64,000 bases of DNA from Beta vulgaris subsp. vulgaris. Its lineage: Eukaryota; Streptophyta; Magnoliopsida; Caryophyllales; Amaranthaceae. Below, one piece after another: positions 10,400 through 22,339 of the stretch (position 1 is its first letter; every line of letters begins with the position of its first letter). The stretch spans positions 23,379,106 through 23,443,105 of the forward strand of contig NC_079208.1 in NCBI RefSeq assembly GCF_026745355.1, read 5' to 3'. The notes under the pieces are model-generated. The model saw only the letters and a list, made by a program, of their open reading frames with translations. It was not told the origin of the DNA and made no database searches. A program made the translations under genes and the position numbers.

Positions 10400-12420
10400 T
10401 AATCTATAAGCTTTTTCCCTGTTCATATATATTAGATGAACCTATTAAAAACAAAAGTATGAGATAGTAGAAGAAGTATTCGTGGAATAACAAATTGTAT
10501 ATAATCGGAGTACAACAAAATAATCTTCAAATATGACATTCGATGTAACATGAATAATTCAAAGTAAATCTAAAAAAAATCTAATTAGCAATACCCATAA
10601 TCTAAGAAGAAATCACATAATCCAAGCCTTATCATAGCTTTCCTCTGCTAATTTCAGAAAATAGTCATGACCCATTGTTCCTGATAAAATAAAAAAAAGA
10701 CGTTATAATTAGATACCCATGTGATTAAAAAATTGGGGGGGAGGGGAATTAATGATCTTTTTACTCTTTCTCCCGAAAAAAAATATATAGGTGCACCAAT
10801 ATAACAAGTATTAACTACGATGACAACGATATGGACGTAGAATCTAATGGGTAAACATGATATAAGAGCGCAAGGAAATCTCTGCTCCAATAACACAGCT
10901 CATCAAGACTCACACGAAATATTACAATCAGCACAGTTACATATAGATGTCATTCATTCACTAAGCCCCAAATCCAAATATATGAAATTTACATTTTAAA
11001 GCTTTGATGTAAGCATCTTTCACATTGAGATTATCCTCACCATGCTCAGTTTCATGAAGTTTTTTGAGTTCTTCATAATTTTTTCAGCAATCGGTTCCCA
11101 GTAAGTAGTCCCATCCTTATTTTTATTCCTAGCACATGAAATTTGCAATTTTTTAGAATTAGCTTCCTTTGCTAAGAAACCAAAATCATGGAAGACACCT
11201 GGTGCTTAGCACACGTAAACAATGTTTTTATTGCAGAAATTAACGATACATGCCTAAATGGTGAGACCTAGCAAAATGCAACAGAGAGAAATTGAATAAC
11301 ACGTGTTCTAAACTAGAAAGGTATGGGATATATTTAGTAGTTTCTTGGGATCTCCTTATATTGCAAGTTCTGCAGGGGGTGGTGGCAGTAAGGGGGGTTT
11401 GTAGGGGGTGGTGGTAGTAGACGGAGTTTCTGCAGGGTGGTCCAGTGACCTCAATAGGTTACCAAAACATTTCAAGGAACCCAGTTTTTCTAGACAGTTT
11501 GAATGTCGATAAGGAGCAATTGCTCAAGTCTTAGGAGTTAGATAGTAATGCAATTGCAGGAAATATATTAGCTGTCCCCAATGCAAAAATCAAAAAGGAA
11601 GTGTAAGGACAGAATTCCCCTAGTTTTTAGAAGTGCATGATACGTCACAACAATTAGTGCTCTAAAGTTATTTACACATTACATGAATTTCACTGACCTT
11701 GTGATAACTTACAACTTAAGTCCTAACATGGTTGGTATTGGCATCAGTTTAGCTATAAAGGTTCCACTTTCCTTTTTGTGGGTTTGTTTACTTCAATGAT
11801 GTTTATCTATCAACGAAAAGAGCACCAAATCTGATTCTTAAATAAAGAAAAGAAAGTAGTATAATATGTTCCTTTCTGACCATCTCCTGACACAAAGAAG
11901 AAAACAAAACAGCATGTGGGATAAATCATAATCTGGTGCAATAATAAGAAAAATTCATATGATCATGCTTGTGAGAGTAAAATGACGCGAAGCAATGAAC
12001 ATAGATTGCAACAATGTTGCTTCCAGGAATTCATGTTTTCATTACATGTAGAAAACGCGAAAACAGGTAAAAGTTGACATATGCATAACAACAGCAGACT
12101 GTTACCCTGATCCGAAGATAGAGAATGTTTCAGGAAATATTTGGAGCTAGAGAACACAGATAATGCAAGCATCACGAAAACAGGAAAAATTGTTTATTTG
12201 GACGAGCAGTCTACGGAAAAACAGCAGACTCTGTGCAGTATGCATAACAACACAAAGAGAAATACATCTAGAATTTTCACTCATTAGGAATGTAGATTAT
12301 TGGCTGCAAGTACCAGATATGAATCACTCACACAGAGAAAGAACACTAAATTCTTGTTGGAGTTTAGCCTACCAAATTCTTGTTGGAGTTATTGTGAACT
12401 TAATTTTCTTATCTTAAACT
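10400..12420. other. Interior of CACTA A, mostly unassigned
   Basis: AT-rich sequence without an intact gene. A short minus-strand coding-like stretch around 11030-11200 (KNKDGTTYWEPIAEKI) resembles, weakly, accessory sequence of plant En/Spm elements. A G-rich GGTGGTGG microrepeat lies near 11375-11450. It may contain further captured introns of the protease gene. Confidence 0.35.
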
Positions 12421-12423
12421 CAG

Positions 12424-12768
12424 GTTCACTGCTGCAAATGTGGTCATAATTCTGACACTTATGAAGCCCTTATTGACCTGAGTTTGGAGATTGAGGAAGT
12501 GCACAGTTTGGAAAATGCTTTAAATTTTTTTACTGAGGTGGAAAGTATGAGAACACAGAAAAGTTTACATGTGACAGTTGCAAAGAGCAGGTGCAAGTAG
12601 AGAAGCAGCTAATGTTGTATCAAGCTCCTTCTATAGCTGCCTTCCAATTGAAGAGGTTTAAGAGTGATGGTGTTAAAGTTGAGAAAATTGACAAGACACT
12701 GGGGTACCCATAACCCACTGGACCTAGACTTGGCCCCTTACACCAAAGGCTCTAATGATGAGAATGTA
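12424..12768 (+). pseudogene. Captured ubiquitin-specific protease (UBP/USP) fragment
   Basis: An exon-like block preceded by TTAAACTCAG, a splice-acceptor-like end. It encodes the finger region of a plant ubiquitin carboxyl-terminal hydrolase: CCKCGHNSDTYEALIDLSLE, a second zinc pair in FTCDSCKEQ, then APSIAAFQLKRFKSDG and PYTKGSNDEN. Two frameshifts (near 12546 and 12715) and missing catalytic Cys and His boxes show it is non-functional. Plant UBP20/21-like proteins are the closest family I recognise. Its intron-like start implies capture at the DNA level, not through mRNA. It lies inside CACTA A. Confidence 0.85.
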
Positions 12769-13452
12769 TGTTTCTGTATGAAATATATATTGTTTTTGTG
12801 TTCGAAATATTGTTGAATTGATTAAGCATCTCTTTTATTTATTTTAACACTTCTATTCATATTAACATCTGTTAGATAGGGGGTATATGTTTATCAAGGC
12901 CTTGTGAAACATATGATATATAGTATATGTTTATCCAGCCATTGTGAAATACATAAATATAAAATGGTAGTTTGGCAATAAATTTGGGAAATCTTTTCTT
13001 CAGTGAAATAGAGCTAGTCGTCCTATTAGTGTTTACCTTTATAAAATCAAATTATGCCAACTTTCACCCATACCATTTCTTCTGCCACTTATAGTCGGCC
13101 TTGTGAAATCACAGCATCAGTTCAGCTTGTTTATACTGACACACAAAAAACTAGCACACAAATAAGTTGAGTAACCTTACTTTTTGGTCTTCTCAAATAA
13201 TCTAACATAGATGGATTATTGACATGCTCATAGGCCATAGGCCACTGAAAAACTCTCCTTTTCTTGGTTTGCACAATAAAGAAGACAATATTCCTTTAAT
13301 CAACTGATATCAATTGTCTTATTAGCTATTTAAATTGTTGTTGTTTGTGGACAAAGGATTGACAAAGATGAAATTCTCAATACCAGAATGCTCAGAAAAG
13401 TCCTGTTATTAATAAATATTGCAAAAAAGAACCACATACATTTGTAATGTGT
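12769..13452. other. Interior of CACTA A between UBP fragment and element B
   Basis: AT-rich, intron-like DNA with no recognisable coding sequence. It may be the intron that followed the captured UBP exon. Confidence 0.35.
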
Positions 13453-14804
13453 CACTACTATAAAAGGAGTGTTATCGCGAGGCTTTTTAACCCATTTGGC
13501 GACGCCAAAAAGCGTCGCTAAATTTGCTTGCGACGCTTTCTAAAAGCGTCGTGTCAATTGAGTAGGTAATTCACAACACGTAAAAGCGTCGCCATTCTCG
13601 ACGCCTAACATAGTCCCTAAATTTCTCAACGCGTAAAAGCGTCTCCATTAGCAACCATTAGCAATGACCTACAACCTTACCACGTCTAAATTCTGGACGC
13701 TTTTTGGCGTCATGTAAAGAAAAGTTGGCTTCAAAATTAAATATTTGTTTGGCAAAATGTCTTGACACAAAAAAGCGTTTCGATTTTTTTAGTCTCTTTC
13801 TACTATTTTCCCAATTTAACAAATCTATATACATACACACACATTTACTTTAGGATAAAACCAACAACGAAACTTGAAGATTAAATAAAAACAATTATAC
13901 CTTGATAACTTAAATTATGTACAATAGTATAGTTGAAATCACTACTCGTATAAATCATATTATATACATAATGTTAACCAAGCCAAAATCCTAATAAATT
14001 CAATTTGTCAAAAACATCATCAATCATAAGTATATTGTATCTACTCACTAAGCCAAGAAAACTAAAACCTATAAAAGCTAACGAGCATCTAGTTAGATAT
14101 GTATGATGCTAATTTGAAGCTCGATTTACTGGTGTCCTTTGTTCTCTTGTTGCACCTTCGCCATCTTGGATAATCTTGAAGAAAACCAAAAACGTAATAA
14201 GTACATATAACACAAAAGTCAATTGATATCTATAAAAACCTTGATCACGAGCATTTTAAGATACGTAATTTATTATTACATAAACAGCTAAATATTTTCT
14301 CTATAGTTTAGTTATAAAAAAATAGAACTTTCACCATTCTACTATCTCAAAAAGAAATGTAATGAATACACAAGCTAAAAAAGTTTCAATTATATGAATG
14401 ATCCTAACTATACAAGTTGCTGCTGGATTTAATTTTTTCATGTTTGATTGATTAGTTTGTTGTGTAATCTGCACACTCTAAGATGAACTAACTTATAATC
14501 CAAAATCAGATTAAAGAGTGATATAACAAGGCTAAAATATACTAGGTAATTAGCATATACTAATCAGTTTCGAACAAGAGCATCAAGGTAATAAGCAACA
14601 TCACCTAGGCACCAAGTGGAAAATGACGTACTTAAAGTCTAAACAGCCTTTTGGCAATTTTCTTTTGTCAAATATTACGAGGTGGATTAAGATGATTAGA
14701 GTTAAAACACTGGTTGAATTTCAATAACGAAGGGATCAGCATTACAAGTTAATCAACAACAAAAGCAATATAGATTTGATTGGAAACAGTAAAGTTCAAA
14801 AGAG

Positions 14805-15120
14805 TATTGACATACTTTGGAGGAATATCTGGGGAAGAATCTACAGTTTCATATGCATACTCCGGCTTGCAAGTAATCTTAGCTATTTCCCCAACCTGAA
14901 AAAACCACATAATGACATTAAATTTGACAATACTGCTTGGGAACTGGTAGTATGGGGGCTCAGAAAGAAGCAATCAGAAGCCAAACCCTCAATAGTTTTG
15001 ACAGCAACATCCCATGCCTTGATCATCATGCCTTCCCAATCTCAAATGAGAAAGTAGTATTGCCTTCATGTGTACTATCAAAGATTTCACCCATTTCAGC
15101 CAGAGTATATATCCTCATAA
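14805..15120 (-). pseudogene. Captured FKBP-type peptidyl-prolyl isomerase fragment
   Basis: Two exon-like blocks on the minus strand. The first (about 15120-14985) encodes EMGEIFDSTHEGNTTFSFEI followed, after a frameshift, by IKAWDVAVKTIEG. The second (14895-14805) is preceded by TTTTTTCAG and encodes VGEIAKITCKPEYAYETVDS, then SPDIPPK. These are the core strands of an FKBP proline isomerase, most like plant FKBP20-1 (my recognition). The Tyr, Asp and Trp positions of the fold are visible, but the domain is incomplete and disrupted. The intervening intron is kept, indicating capture of genomic DNA. Confidence 0.85.
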
Positions 15121-15535
15121 TGTACTGCCACACAAAAAAAAATATACAAACATATATTATACTGGGTTAACAATTTTCTTTCTTTCCTTCTTCATGAACA
15201 AGTAAACGACCCATATATTATCAATCGCTGAAAAGAATTGGGGCAGGGTAGAGGGCCTTTGGTTTCAACTGTCCACTACTAATACGATAATTGATTATGT
15301 ATTCTATATGATGATCAGATTGATCACATGAGAACACAACATAAAGCTCCTTATTCTTCCAAGATGTTAATACATCAGAATACAAGATGATAATCAGATT
15401 AGTCAAACATATGAAAATTACAATTAACATACGAAAGTTGGTTTTATTTAATCTCAACAAAGATTTTGATGCTTCACCTTTCTCTTTTTTTCTTTCTGTG
15501 AACAAGGCCTTCAGTTGTGCCTTAATCTATATTCT

Positions 15536-15785
15536 ATAGTATTTGGTAATGAGATAGGCAAACAGCATTCATAAATTCCTCATCTGATTCAAGAGCTTTC
15601 ATTGAGTCAGGAGGTAAACATATCTCCAAATCCACACTTCCTCCACCCGCGTAGCCTTCATAAGAAGTCACGCACCTTTCCTACAAATTTATTCGCGTAC
15701 CCACTACGAAGAGCAACTGATTTTCCGAGCCCAAATTCATTCCCGTACATGTCAAATCTTGGCAAGCTTCCCATCATCACACTGT
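15536..15785 (-). pseudogene. Captured BAHD acyltransferase C-terminal fragment
   Basis: Minus-strand sequence encodes PRFDMYGNEFGLGKSVALRS then GYANKFVGKV. After a 4-base insertion (a GTGC duplication near 15665) it continues GYAGGGSVDLEICLPPDSMK and ALESDEEF. This is the C-terminal end of a plant BAHD acyltransferase, where the structural DFGWG motif appears as the variant NEFGLGK. The catalytic HXXXD region is absent. The stop follows at about 15536. It sits beside the FKBP piece in CACTA B, so one element has collected two genes. Confidence 0.85.
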
Positions 15786-16483
15786 AACAATAAAAAATAA
15801 CGGGTGATTTGAGCCATCCACTAATTGATATGAAGGTTGAGGACAAAGAATTCAGAGCTGATTTCCTAAATTCAGATTGAAATCTTACAATTCAAGAAAA
15901 AAATACGATAATTCGCAACAAACCTAGATTTCGGTTGATTCGCAACAATCCTTAGCCTAATGAAGACGATTCGCAACAATCCTTGGCCTACTGAAGACGA
16001 TATTGAAATCTAATAGATTTCTTGCAGTTGGTTCAAGACTGATGAGAGGTAAGAGATCAAGAATTCAATGGAAAGTCGAAGATGCAGAAAAAAAAGGACA
16101 AGGATTACATAGAGAGACGACAAAATTACCTGATGAATTCACATGCCGGTGACTCGGTGAGTGAATTGAGAAGAATCAGCGTTGATGAATTTGAGTGAAT
16201 TGGGAGACGATCGCCAGTGAGTGAATTGAGTGAATTGGGAGACGCTATGGTTTGGTGTTAGACGTGGATCGAGTGGGAGTTATAGGAAGTGATGATGTGC
16301 GGTTTTAATGGAAAACGAAGTCCACGTGCTGCACACGTGATTTTTGGACGCGAAAATGCGTTGTCAAAGTTGTCGACGCTTTTAGGCGTTGAGGTGAGGC
16401 GCAAACTTTTTACCCCGCCCAACGCTTATACTGTGGCGTCGAGCAATAAGCGTCGCGATAACACTCCTTTTGTAGTAGTGTGT

Positions 16484-17060
16484 GTGTAAGATTAAGGTTT
16501 AAGGTAAGTGAGCATGGCAAAACATGAATTATATGTTCAGATCAGTTCTGAATTTTACGGCCACATATATTTGTATGTCTCGTTCCTTCTTTAGAGAGTA
16601 GTAACTATTTGCGATCCTAAATAACATTATTTTCTAGGAATTGAATACTCAAGTAACCAGAAATCTAAGACATTGTAGAAATTCACTTCAATAAAGGAAC
16701 ATCATTCAGGGGAAATAGTTACCCAGAAATCAATCAAATGTAGGTAAAGATTAGAGTTTGACTCGTAAGTTACCTTGCCGCCGAACTTCCCCCGAAACTT
16801 GCTATTGACCTCCATCCGCCTCACTAGCCACCTGCCATTATTGAAGAAGTTAGGGTAGACGAAATCGAATTTCCATCATAACTAAAGAAACATCTCCTGA
16901 AAACTGTTATGCTCTCGCTGGAAGCAGCACCAAATCACCAGAAAAAAAAAAAGAACCAGGGAGCGGACCGAAGACGAAGAGGATGTGAGATGAGCAGTTG
17001 AAGCCTTGGAGAAGTGAAACACAAAGAACGTGATTTCCTGGGAATATTAGAGCGGTTTTT
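16484..17060. other. Interior of CACTA A right of element B
   Basis: AT-rich with no recognisable gene. It contains short splice-like junctions near 16790-16830, perhaps more captured exon and intron material. Confidence 0.3.
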
Positions 17061-17361
17061 TTTTTCGCGATTTTCTTCCGGGTTTGTGCAACGAAATATA
17101 ATTTGAATTGGCCAATTTATTAAACAAGGGCAACGAAATATAAAGATTCGTCGCCTAATTTTGATAATGGGCAACCCAAAACTTATCTCGTTGTCAAATT
17201 ATGAATTTGGGCAACAACAATCAATTTAGTCGCCAATAGTTTACACTAAGGGCTATAAATTGAGCTCGTCGCCCTTGTTTTCAACTATGGGCCACAACAT
17301 TTTGTTTTGTCGCCTTTAACTTTCAATTTCGTCGCCCAAACCCAATTTTCTTGTAGTGTCA

Positions 17362-17470
17362 TCTCGATCGACAGGGCGAGGTCACTCATACCGCTTCGGG
17401 TTGTTAGCCACGTAGAGTCCCATGACAGGGAGGGGCTCTTCTGGTTCGGGGCATTTTCTATTTTTAGTGG
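17362..17470 (-). pseudogene. Tat polyprotein sliver between CACTA A and CACTA C
   Basis: 109 bases of protease-RT linker left between the two insertions. Translated on the minus strand it is in frame with both neighbouring Tat segments when each transposon and one copy of its target duplication are removed. One TGA interrupts it near 17388-17390. Confidence 0.7.
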
Positions 17471-18968
17471 CACTACTACAAAAATGGCCAAAGAAACTGC
17501 CTATAGGAGACTGGTTGAGGTTACTAACCCATTTCTTAAATGTAGGAAACCATTGATTATCTATAATCAGTCTCTTAAGTTTAAGTATATATTTGACTAT
17601 TAAAAAAAGTTGTTGTGAAATAAGAGACTGTTTCCAAGTAAAACCGGTTTCCTTGATATATTTTATTTTTTAATTCAATTTTTTCTGCAACATAATACAC
17701 TATTATACGTATATATTCTTATTGTGCAGATTTAGGAGACTACTTCTAACTTGAACCGGTTTCCAAAAAATGATAATTTTAAAATTTAATATCTTTTTAA
17801 TTAATACTAATGTAGTATAAGTTTTATATATAAGTCTATTTACTTTTAAAATTATGTAACAAATACAATAGAAAAAATAACTACCTCTCCTAATATTATT
17901 CTACCTAGATCGTGGTTAATACCTGTCAAAAGAAAAAAAAAACCATTACTGTGCCATAGCTTCTTGCGCTTCATTCCCCTCTATCATCTTCTCAGACTCT
18001 CACGCTCCTCTCTGGCTCTCTCTCTCTCTCCTCTATGCTCCTCTAATTCTATATCTTCTCTCTCCTCTCTACTAACTTATTCTCTCTCCTATCTCTCAAT
18101 ATAGAACGACACTCAAAGTCTCAAACTACCGACGGAAACAGTGAGGACTTCGCCGAGACGCCGACCACTGCTCGCCTCCTTTCGAACTTTGAAGTTAGAC
18201 TTCGCCGACCTAGTAAGATTAACTCGAACCAGTAAGCTGTTAAGTTTTTATTTTTGAGTTTTAATTTCATAATTTCCAACTTTTATAAGTTTATATATGT
18301 TAGATTCTTAGATTAATCGAATATTTGGATGTAAATTGTTGATTAATTAGTTAGGGTTTGCTTATTGAAATTCAAAATTGTGGGTCTGCTGGGATGTGTT
18401 TAACAAGCAATAACGAGGCCTTGATAGATTTGATTAAGGTTTATTGAACCTGGTAAACAAACAAAAATGCCAAAGTTTGTTGTACATGTTGATTATATAT
18501 GTAAGAATACATAATATAAAGATTTTTTACTGTAAATATTGAAATGATTATCAAAGAAAATCCCCCCTATTTTAAGTATTTTATCTAAATTTTAGAAGTG
18601 TTTGAATCTTTGTGCAATGGGTGGATACATTGAATGATGTTTGTATATACTAAAGTTTGAATAGTTGATGATTTTGTAAGAAAATATGTAAAATGGACAG
18701 TACCTAGCTAATTGATTGCAGTCCAAGGGAAAGCAATCTTATAGGCAATATTTGACATTATTATCGTCTAATGCTTTGTTTTTTTAGGTTTCTTGTTGCA
18801 TAGACTCCCCAGAAGATTGTTCTCTCTTAATAGGTGCTTGAGAAATTACTTACGTTTACTTTGATCTCTTATGGTGTATTTTTCTTGTCATTTACATTTC
18901 TGATGGATATCCTTGAATTGCATATGCCAACACAAAAATTAAGCTAGGAACTGGTATACTAATTGCAG

Positions 18969-19431
18969 TTCATATTCCAAAAGAACATTCTGCTTCTGGA
19001 ACCCTTGTTGAATCTGCAATACAGAGAACCTTGACTGAAGCAAGGTTAGAGTTAGATACTATCATACTAATCTCAGAAATTTTCTCAATTATAATTAAGT
19101 TAAATTTGCTTGTAGTATCTCTAATTAAGTCTTAATGCGAATTCATTTGGAACATTTTTTCAGGGAACAGAACATAAAGGGAAGTGTTGAAACCCCATTC
19201 TTGCTTTCAAAAGTAAACGAATTAGCTGGAGGAGCTTCATTGACTTCTAGTATCCTTTGATGCCCTAAAATTTTGATTAGCTTCAATACATCTGAATCAA
19301 CTCTGCTGCGTTTTCACTCGAGATTCCAACTTCCGATTCTTGATTTTGTTGAATTGGCTGGTATGTTTCCTTGACTTACATCTAGATATCGCTCTTGTGA
19401 AGAATAATGCAGCTGTAGGTTCCAAGATTGT
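18969..19431 (+). pseudogene. Captured pseudouridine-5'-phosphate glycosidase fragment
   Basis: Three exons with intact-looking splice ends: 18969-19044 (HIPKEHSASGTLVESAIQRT then LTEA), 19164-19249 (EQNIKGSVETPFLLSKVNEL then AGGASLTS) and 19386 to about 19431 (IALVKNNAAVGSKI). The joined blocks match the central part of plant pseudouridine-5'-phosphate glycosidase, which cleaves pseudouridine 5'-phosphate into uracil and ribose phosphate in pseudouridine breakdown. The reading frame is continuous over the first two exons, and no stop is seen within the blocks. The rest of the enzyme is missing, so this is a captured partial gene, introns included. Confidence 0.88.
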
Positions 19432-21000
19432 CGTTTGTCACCTCGGTCCTAGAATTAGACAACATCATTGTTACCCGTTTATCGCTTTGAAAGTTTATAT
19501 TTGCTTATGCAACTTCGCTACAGGTTGCTGCTCAGCAAGGTACCTATCTAGCTGTTCTGTTTCAATCGAATGGAAGAGTGTGAAAAGAACCTGCAAGGCC
19601 CCATCAGAATCAAAGGAGAAGGTCGCCATCGTTTTAAACCTTTCAGGTACAAGGCAAATTATTTTATTCTCAGTGCTCACCACTCTATTCTTCTCATCCC
19701 TGCTCGAACACATTATCCATGCCCCCACGTCTCCACTCCCCACCAAATTGTAGTTACTAAAACTAGGCTAGATGCTTGTTACTTGTTGTCTCCCCAACAA
19801 TCTAGCAGGGTAGTGAACTTAAAGTAGTTAGATACTAATATTGGTCTGACTAGATGCTTGTTAGTTTCTTATCTTGAGTTTAAATATTAGGTTTTCATCA
19901 TTTAGCTCGAGGATGTTCCCCAACAATCTAGCACGGTAGTGATCTTAAAGTAGTTACATAAATTATTCATCTAGCTAGATCCTTGTTAGTTTCTCATCTC
20001 AAGTTCAAAAATTAGGCTTTCCTTGTTTAGCTAGAGGATGTGAAAATTTGCATGAATACAAATTGGGTTTTGGAACACAATCCGTGCCTCCACAGTCTAT
20101 ACTAATGGAGGGGATAAGTTAGTAGGCATTAAGGTTTGCATTCAACACGGCTCCCTGGGACATCATATGACCATCCACACTTCCTTGGTTTTGAAATCAT
20201 CTTTACAACCAAAACAAATTTAGGGATAAATACCTAAAATCTCAATTGGACTTGGATATATGAGTTGGAATTTTGGCTTTTATTGGACCTCATTGTTATT
20301 TTCTTCTATATGATCTAGAGATGCTAGTAATCTTAGATTTTGAACATCTTGATTTTAACTATTCTATAGTGTAATGTAGAAGGAAAAAGTTATGTTGTCA
20401 TGATCTGACGATGAGTCATAAAAATTAGGAATCGTTTAGAAATTCGATTATGGTTTAGAAATTCGATTATTCTTGCTTTGATTTTTTTCTTGCCGAGTTT
20501 GTATATATGAACGTTATAAAATATAGATATACTAGTTCTAATTATAATTCTTTGTAATTATTTTGTAGTACTTTCTTGGGATTCCTAGCACTTATTCGCA
20601 AGAGATGATTAACAAGCTAAGAGATACGTGGGTGAAATATTTAAACAATCAAAGACGAGACGATGGAGATTGACGACAATGGTCAAGTTTCAATTGTACA
20701 TATTATTTATTCTTAAGTTAGAATTTAATTTTCATAGATATCATTAGATTATAGAAATTTTATTTTTAAGACATTAATTATTGGAATATATTGATGCTTT
20801 GACTAGTGAAATTGATTTTGTATGTAAATTAAATGTAGCAAATATTTTTTACATTATTAATAAAGCAAGCAGGAATTTTTATTTCATAATATTATTATTA
20901 TTATTGTGGTTATTTATAGATCTGTTTTTTTTTTTCAAAGGCGTATATACAGGGAAACGTAAATACATGAGCAGATAATGTATGTATATTGTAATATTTT
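19432..21000. other. Interior of CACTA C after the captured exons
   Basis: AT-rich. A repeated segment (about 19803-19905 and 19918-20040, sharing TAGTGATCTTAAAGTAGTTA-like words) is present. A short coding-like stretch at about 20570-20680 (FLGIPSTYSQEMINKLRDTW) may be another captured exon of unknown origin. Confidence 0.35.
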
Positions 21001-21272
21001 AATTAAAAAAACATGTAACATACCTAAGAAACCGGTTGTGGTTAATAACTGGTTTCAAAGGTAAGTTAAGGAGACTGGTTATAAATGTTAACTGGTCTCC
21101 TAACCTCTTTTCATATTATATATACACTTATCTAAGAGACTGGTTTTACATATCAACCGGTCTCCTAAATAAACAAAGAAACCAGGCATTATAACCGGTC
21201 TCTTAACCTAGGACACCTGTGAGATGGAGATGTGTTATAGTCCGGTTTCCTAGGCCATTTTCAACTGGTTTC

Positions 21273-22010
21273 CTAGGCCTTTTTTTGTAGTAGTGTGGCT
21301 TCCTTCGTATTGCTCTTTAGGTTGTTGACATAACACTCCCGAGCAGAATTCTGGTCTCCAAACAAACGAGCAACCTTTCCATCGTCCCCTTCGAACGGCA
21401 GAAGCAGCTGATATGTTGAGATGACAGCCTTTACTTTGTTGAGAGTCGGCCGACCAATGATCACATTATAGGGAAGGTTAGTATCAACCACTAAGTAGTC
21501 GATCATGACGTTTCGGCCTGCCTTCTTCTCCCCCATTCACGTTGGCAGCTTGACCGAGCCTAGCGGGTGGACTGAATGTCCCCCAAACCCCACTAGGGGT
21601 TGGTCGATGGGAGTGAGATCTTTCTCTTCACACTTCAGCTTTCTTAAGCAGTCCATAATGATTATATCTGCAGAACTTCCACTGTCGATCGAAACTCGAC
21701 CCACCCGAAGATTGGCAATCTTCATTTTGACAACTAGTGGAGCACCGTGTGGGGTTTGTATTGGCCGATGATTGTCCTTGAAAGTCATGGTCGGGAATAT
21801 GGCAGAGGAGGTTGCGTCGCTTCCATGCTTCAGGGTGTAAAGGTGCTTTCTACGAGAGCGGCTGGTTAAGCCTCCCGAAGCGAACCCCCCTGCGATGACG
21901 TTGACATACCCGGCGGTTTCGTCACTTCGAGTCTGCTTTTTCGGGCGGGAATCGACTTTGCTTTCTTTCGGATTCTTCAGATATCGATTCAGCTTTCCTT
22001 CGTCAGCCAA
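21273..22010 (-). pseudogene. Aspartic protease region of the Tat polyprotein
   Basis: Minus-strand retropepsin-like domain. The catalytic motif reads VSIDSGSSADII (D-S-G), with VVDTNLPYNVIIGRPTLNK as the C-terminal part. It matures the Gag-Pol polyprotein. A single in-frame TGA at 21537-21539 splits an otherwise continuous frame. The coding sequence continues to 21299, then is broken by CACTA C; the first bases downstream of 21296 belong to the duplicated site. Confidence 0.88.
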
Positions 22011-22339
22011 TTTATCCAGAGCTCTCTTTAGCTCTCGACATTCTTGCGTGGTGTGGCCACAATCGTGATGGAATTCGCACCAGAGCTTTTTATCTCGTTT
22101 AGTGACTGACGTCCGAATAGGGTGAGGCTTTGGTAAGGGGTATTTTTCCTTTGATGTCCAAGTAGATTTCTCTTTGGTTTAGGTTGTACCGGGGGTCGTT
22201 GCAGTGGTTTTCCAGCCGAGGTTTCTTGTCCTTTTCTTTTCGAGGGACGTCCCTTGGGTTGTCCGCTCGAGATGTGTATTCGTGCTTTCTTTTTTCGGAG
22301 CTAGGCTCCTCATATGTTTTGCAGATGTCAGATGCCTAT

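Larger units (their letters stand above)
13453..16480. mobile_element. CACTA element B nested in A (carries FKBP and BAHD fragments)
   Basis: Both ends are clear. The left end starts CACTACTATAAAAGGAGTG and the right end finishes CACTCCTTTTGTAGTAGTG; the inverted repeats match at about 27 of 28 positions. The 3-bp duplication is TGT (13450-13452, 16481-16483). Subterminal copies of AAAAGCGTCG and its complement fill about 13480-13720 and 16340-16460. There is no transposase, so the 3,028-bp element is non-autonomous. It contains pieces of two unrelated host genes on the minus strand. Confidence 0.95.
10008..17358. mobile_element. CACTA-type element A (carries a ubiquitin protease fragment)
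   Basis: The right end (17341-17358) finishes TTGTAGTG, the reverse of CACTACAA. A 3-bp duplication TCA lies at 10005-10007 and 17359-17361. Removing the element plus one TCA lets the Tat polyprotein frame continue, which supports both boundaries. The right 300 bases and left 350 bases carry many copies of GGGCAACGA/CGTCGCC motifs in both orientations, like CACTA subterminal repeats. The left terminus lacks a clear CACTA and appears degraded. No transposase was recognised, so it is probably non-autonomous. Element B is nested inside. Without B it is about 4.3 kb. Confidence 0.72.
17471..21295. mobile_element. CACTA element C (carries a pseudouridine-5'-phosphate glycosidase fragment)
   Basis: The left end starts CACTACTACAAAAATGGCC and the right end finishes GGCC then TTTTTTTGTAGTAGTG. 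The 3-bp duplication is TGG (17468-17470, 21296-21298). Many subterminal copies of GGAGACTGGTT, ACCGGTCTCC and GAAACCGGTT in both orientations occupy the first and last 200-300 bases, as expected for transposase-binding sites. The 3,825-bp element has no recognisable transposase. A CT microsatellite and 5'-leader-like sequence at 17980-18240 precede the captured exons. Confidence 0.95.

Noticed and set aside
20781..20978. 65-residue hydrophobic frame in CACTA C
   Set aside because: AT-rich homopolymer translation (Leu/Ile/Phe runs), no start context or homologue.
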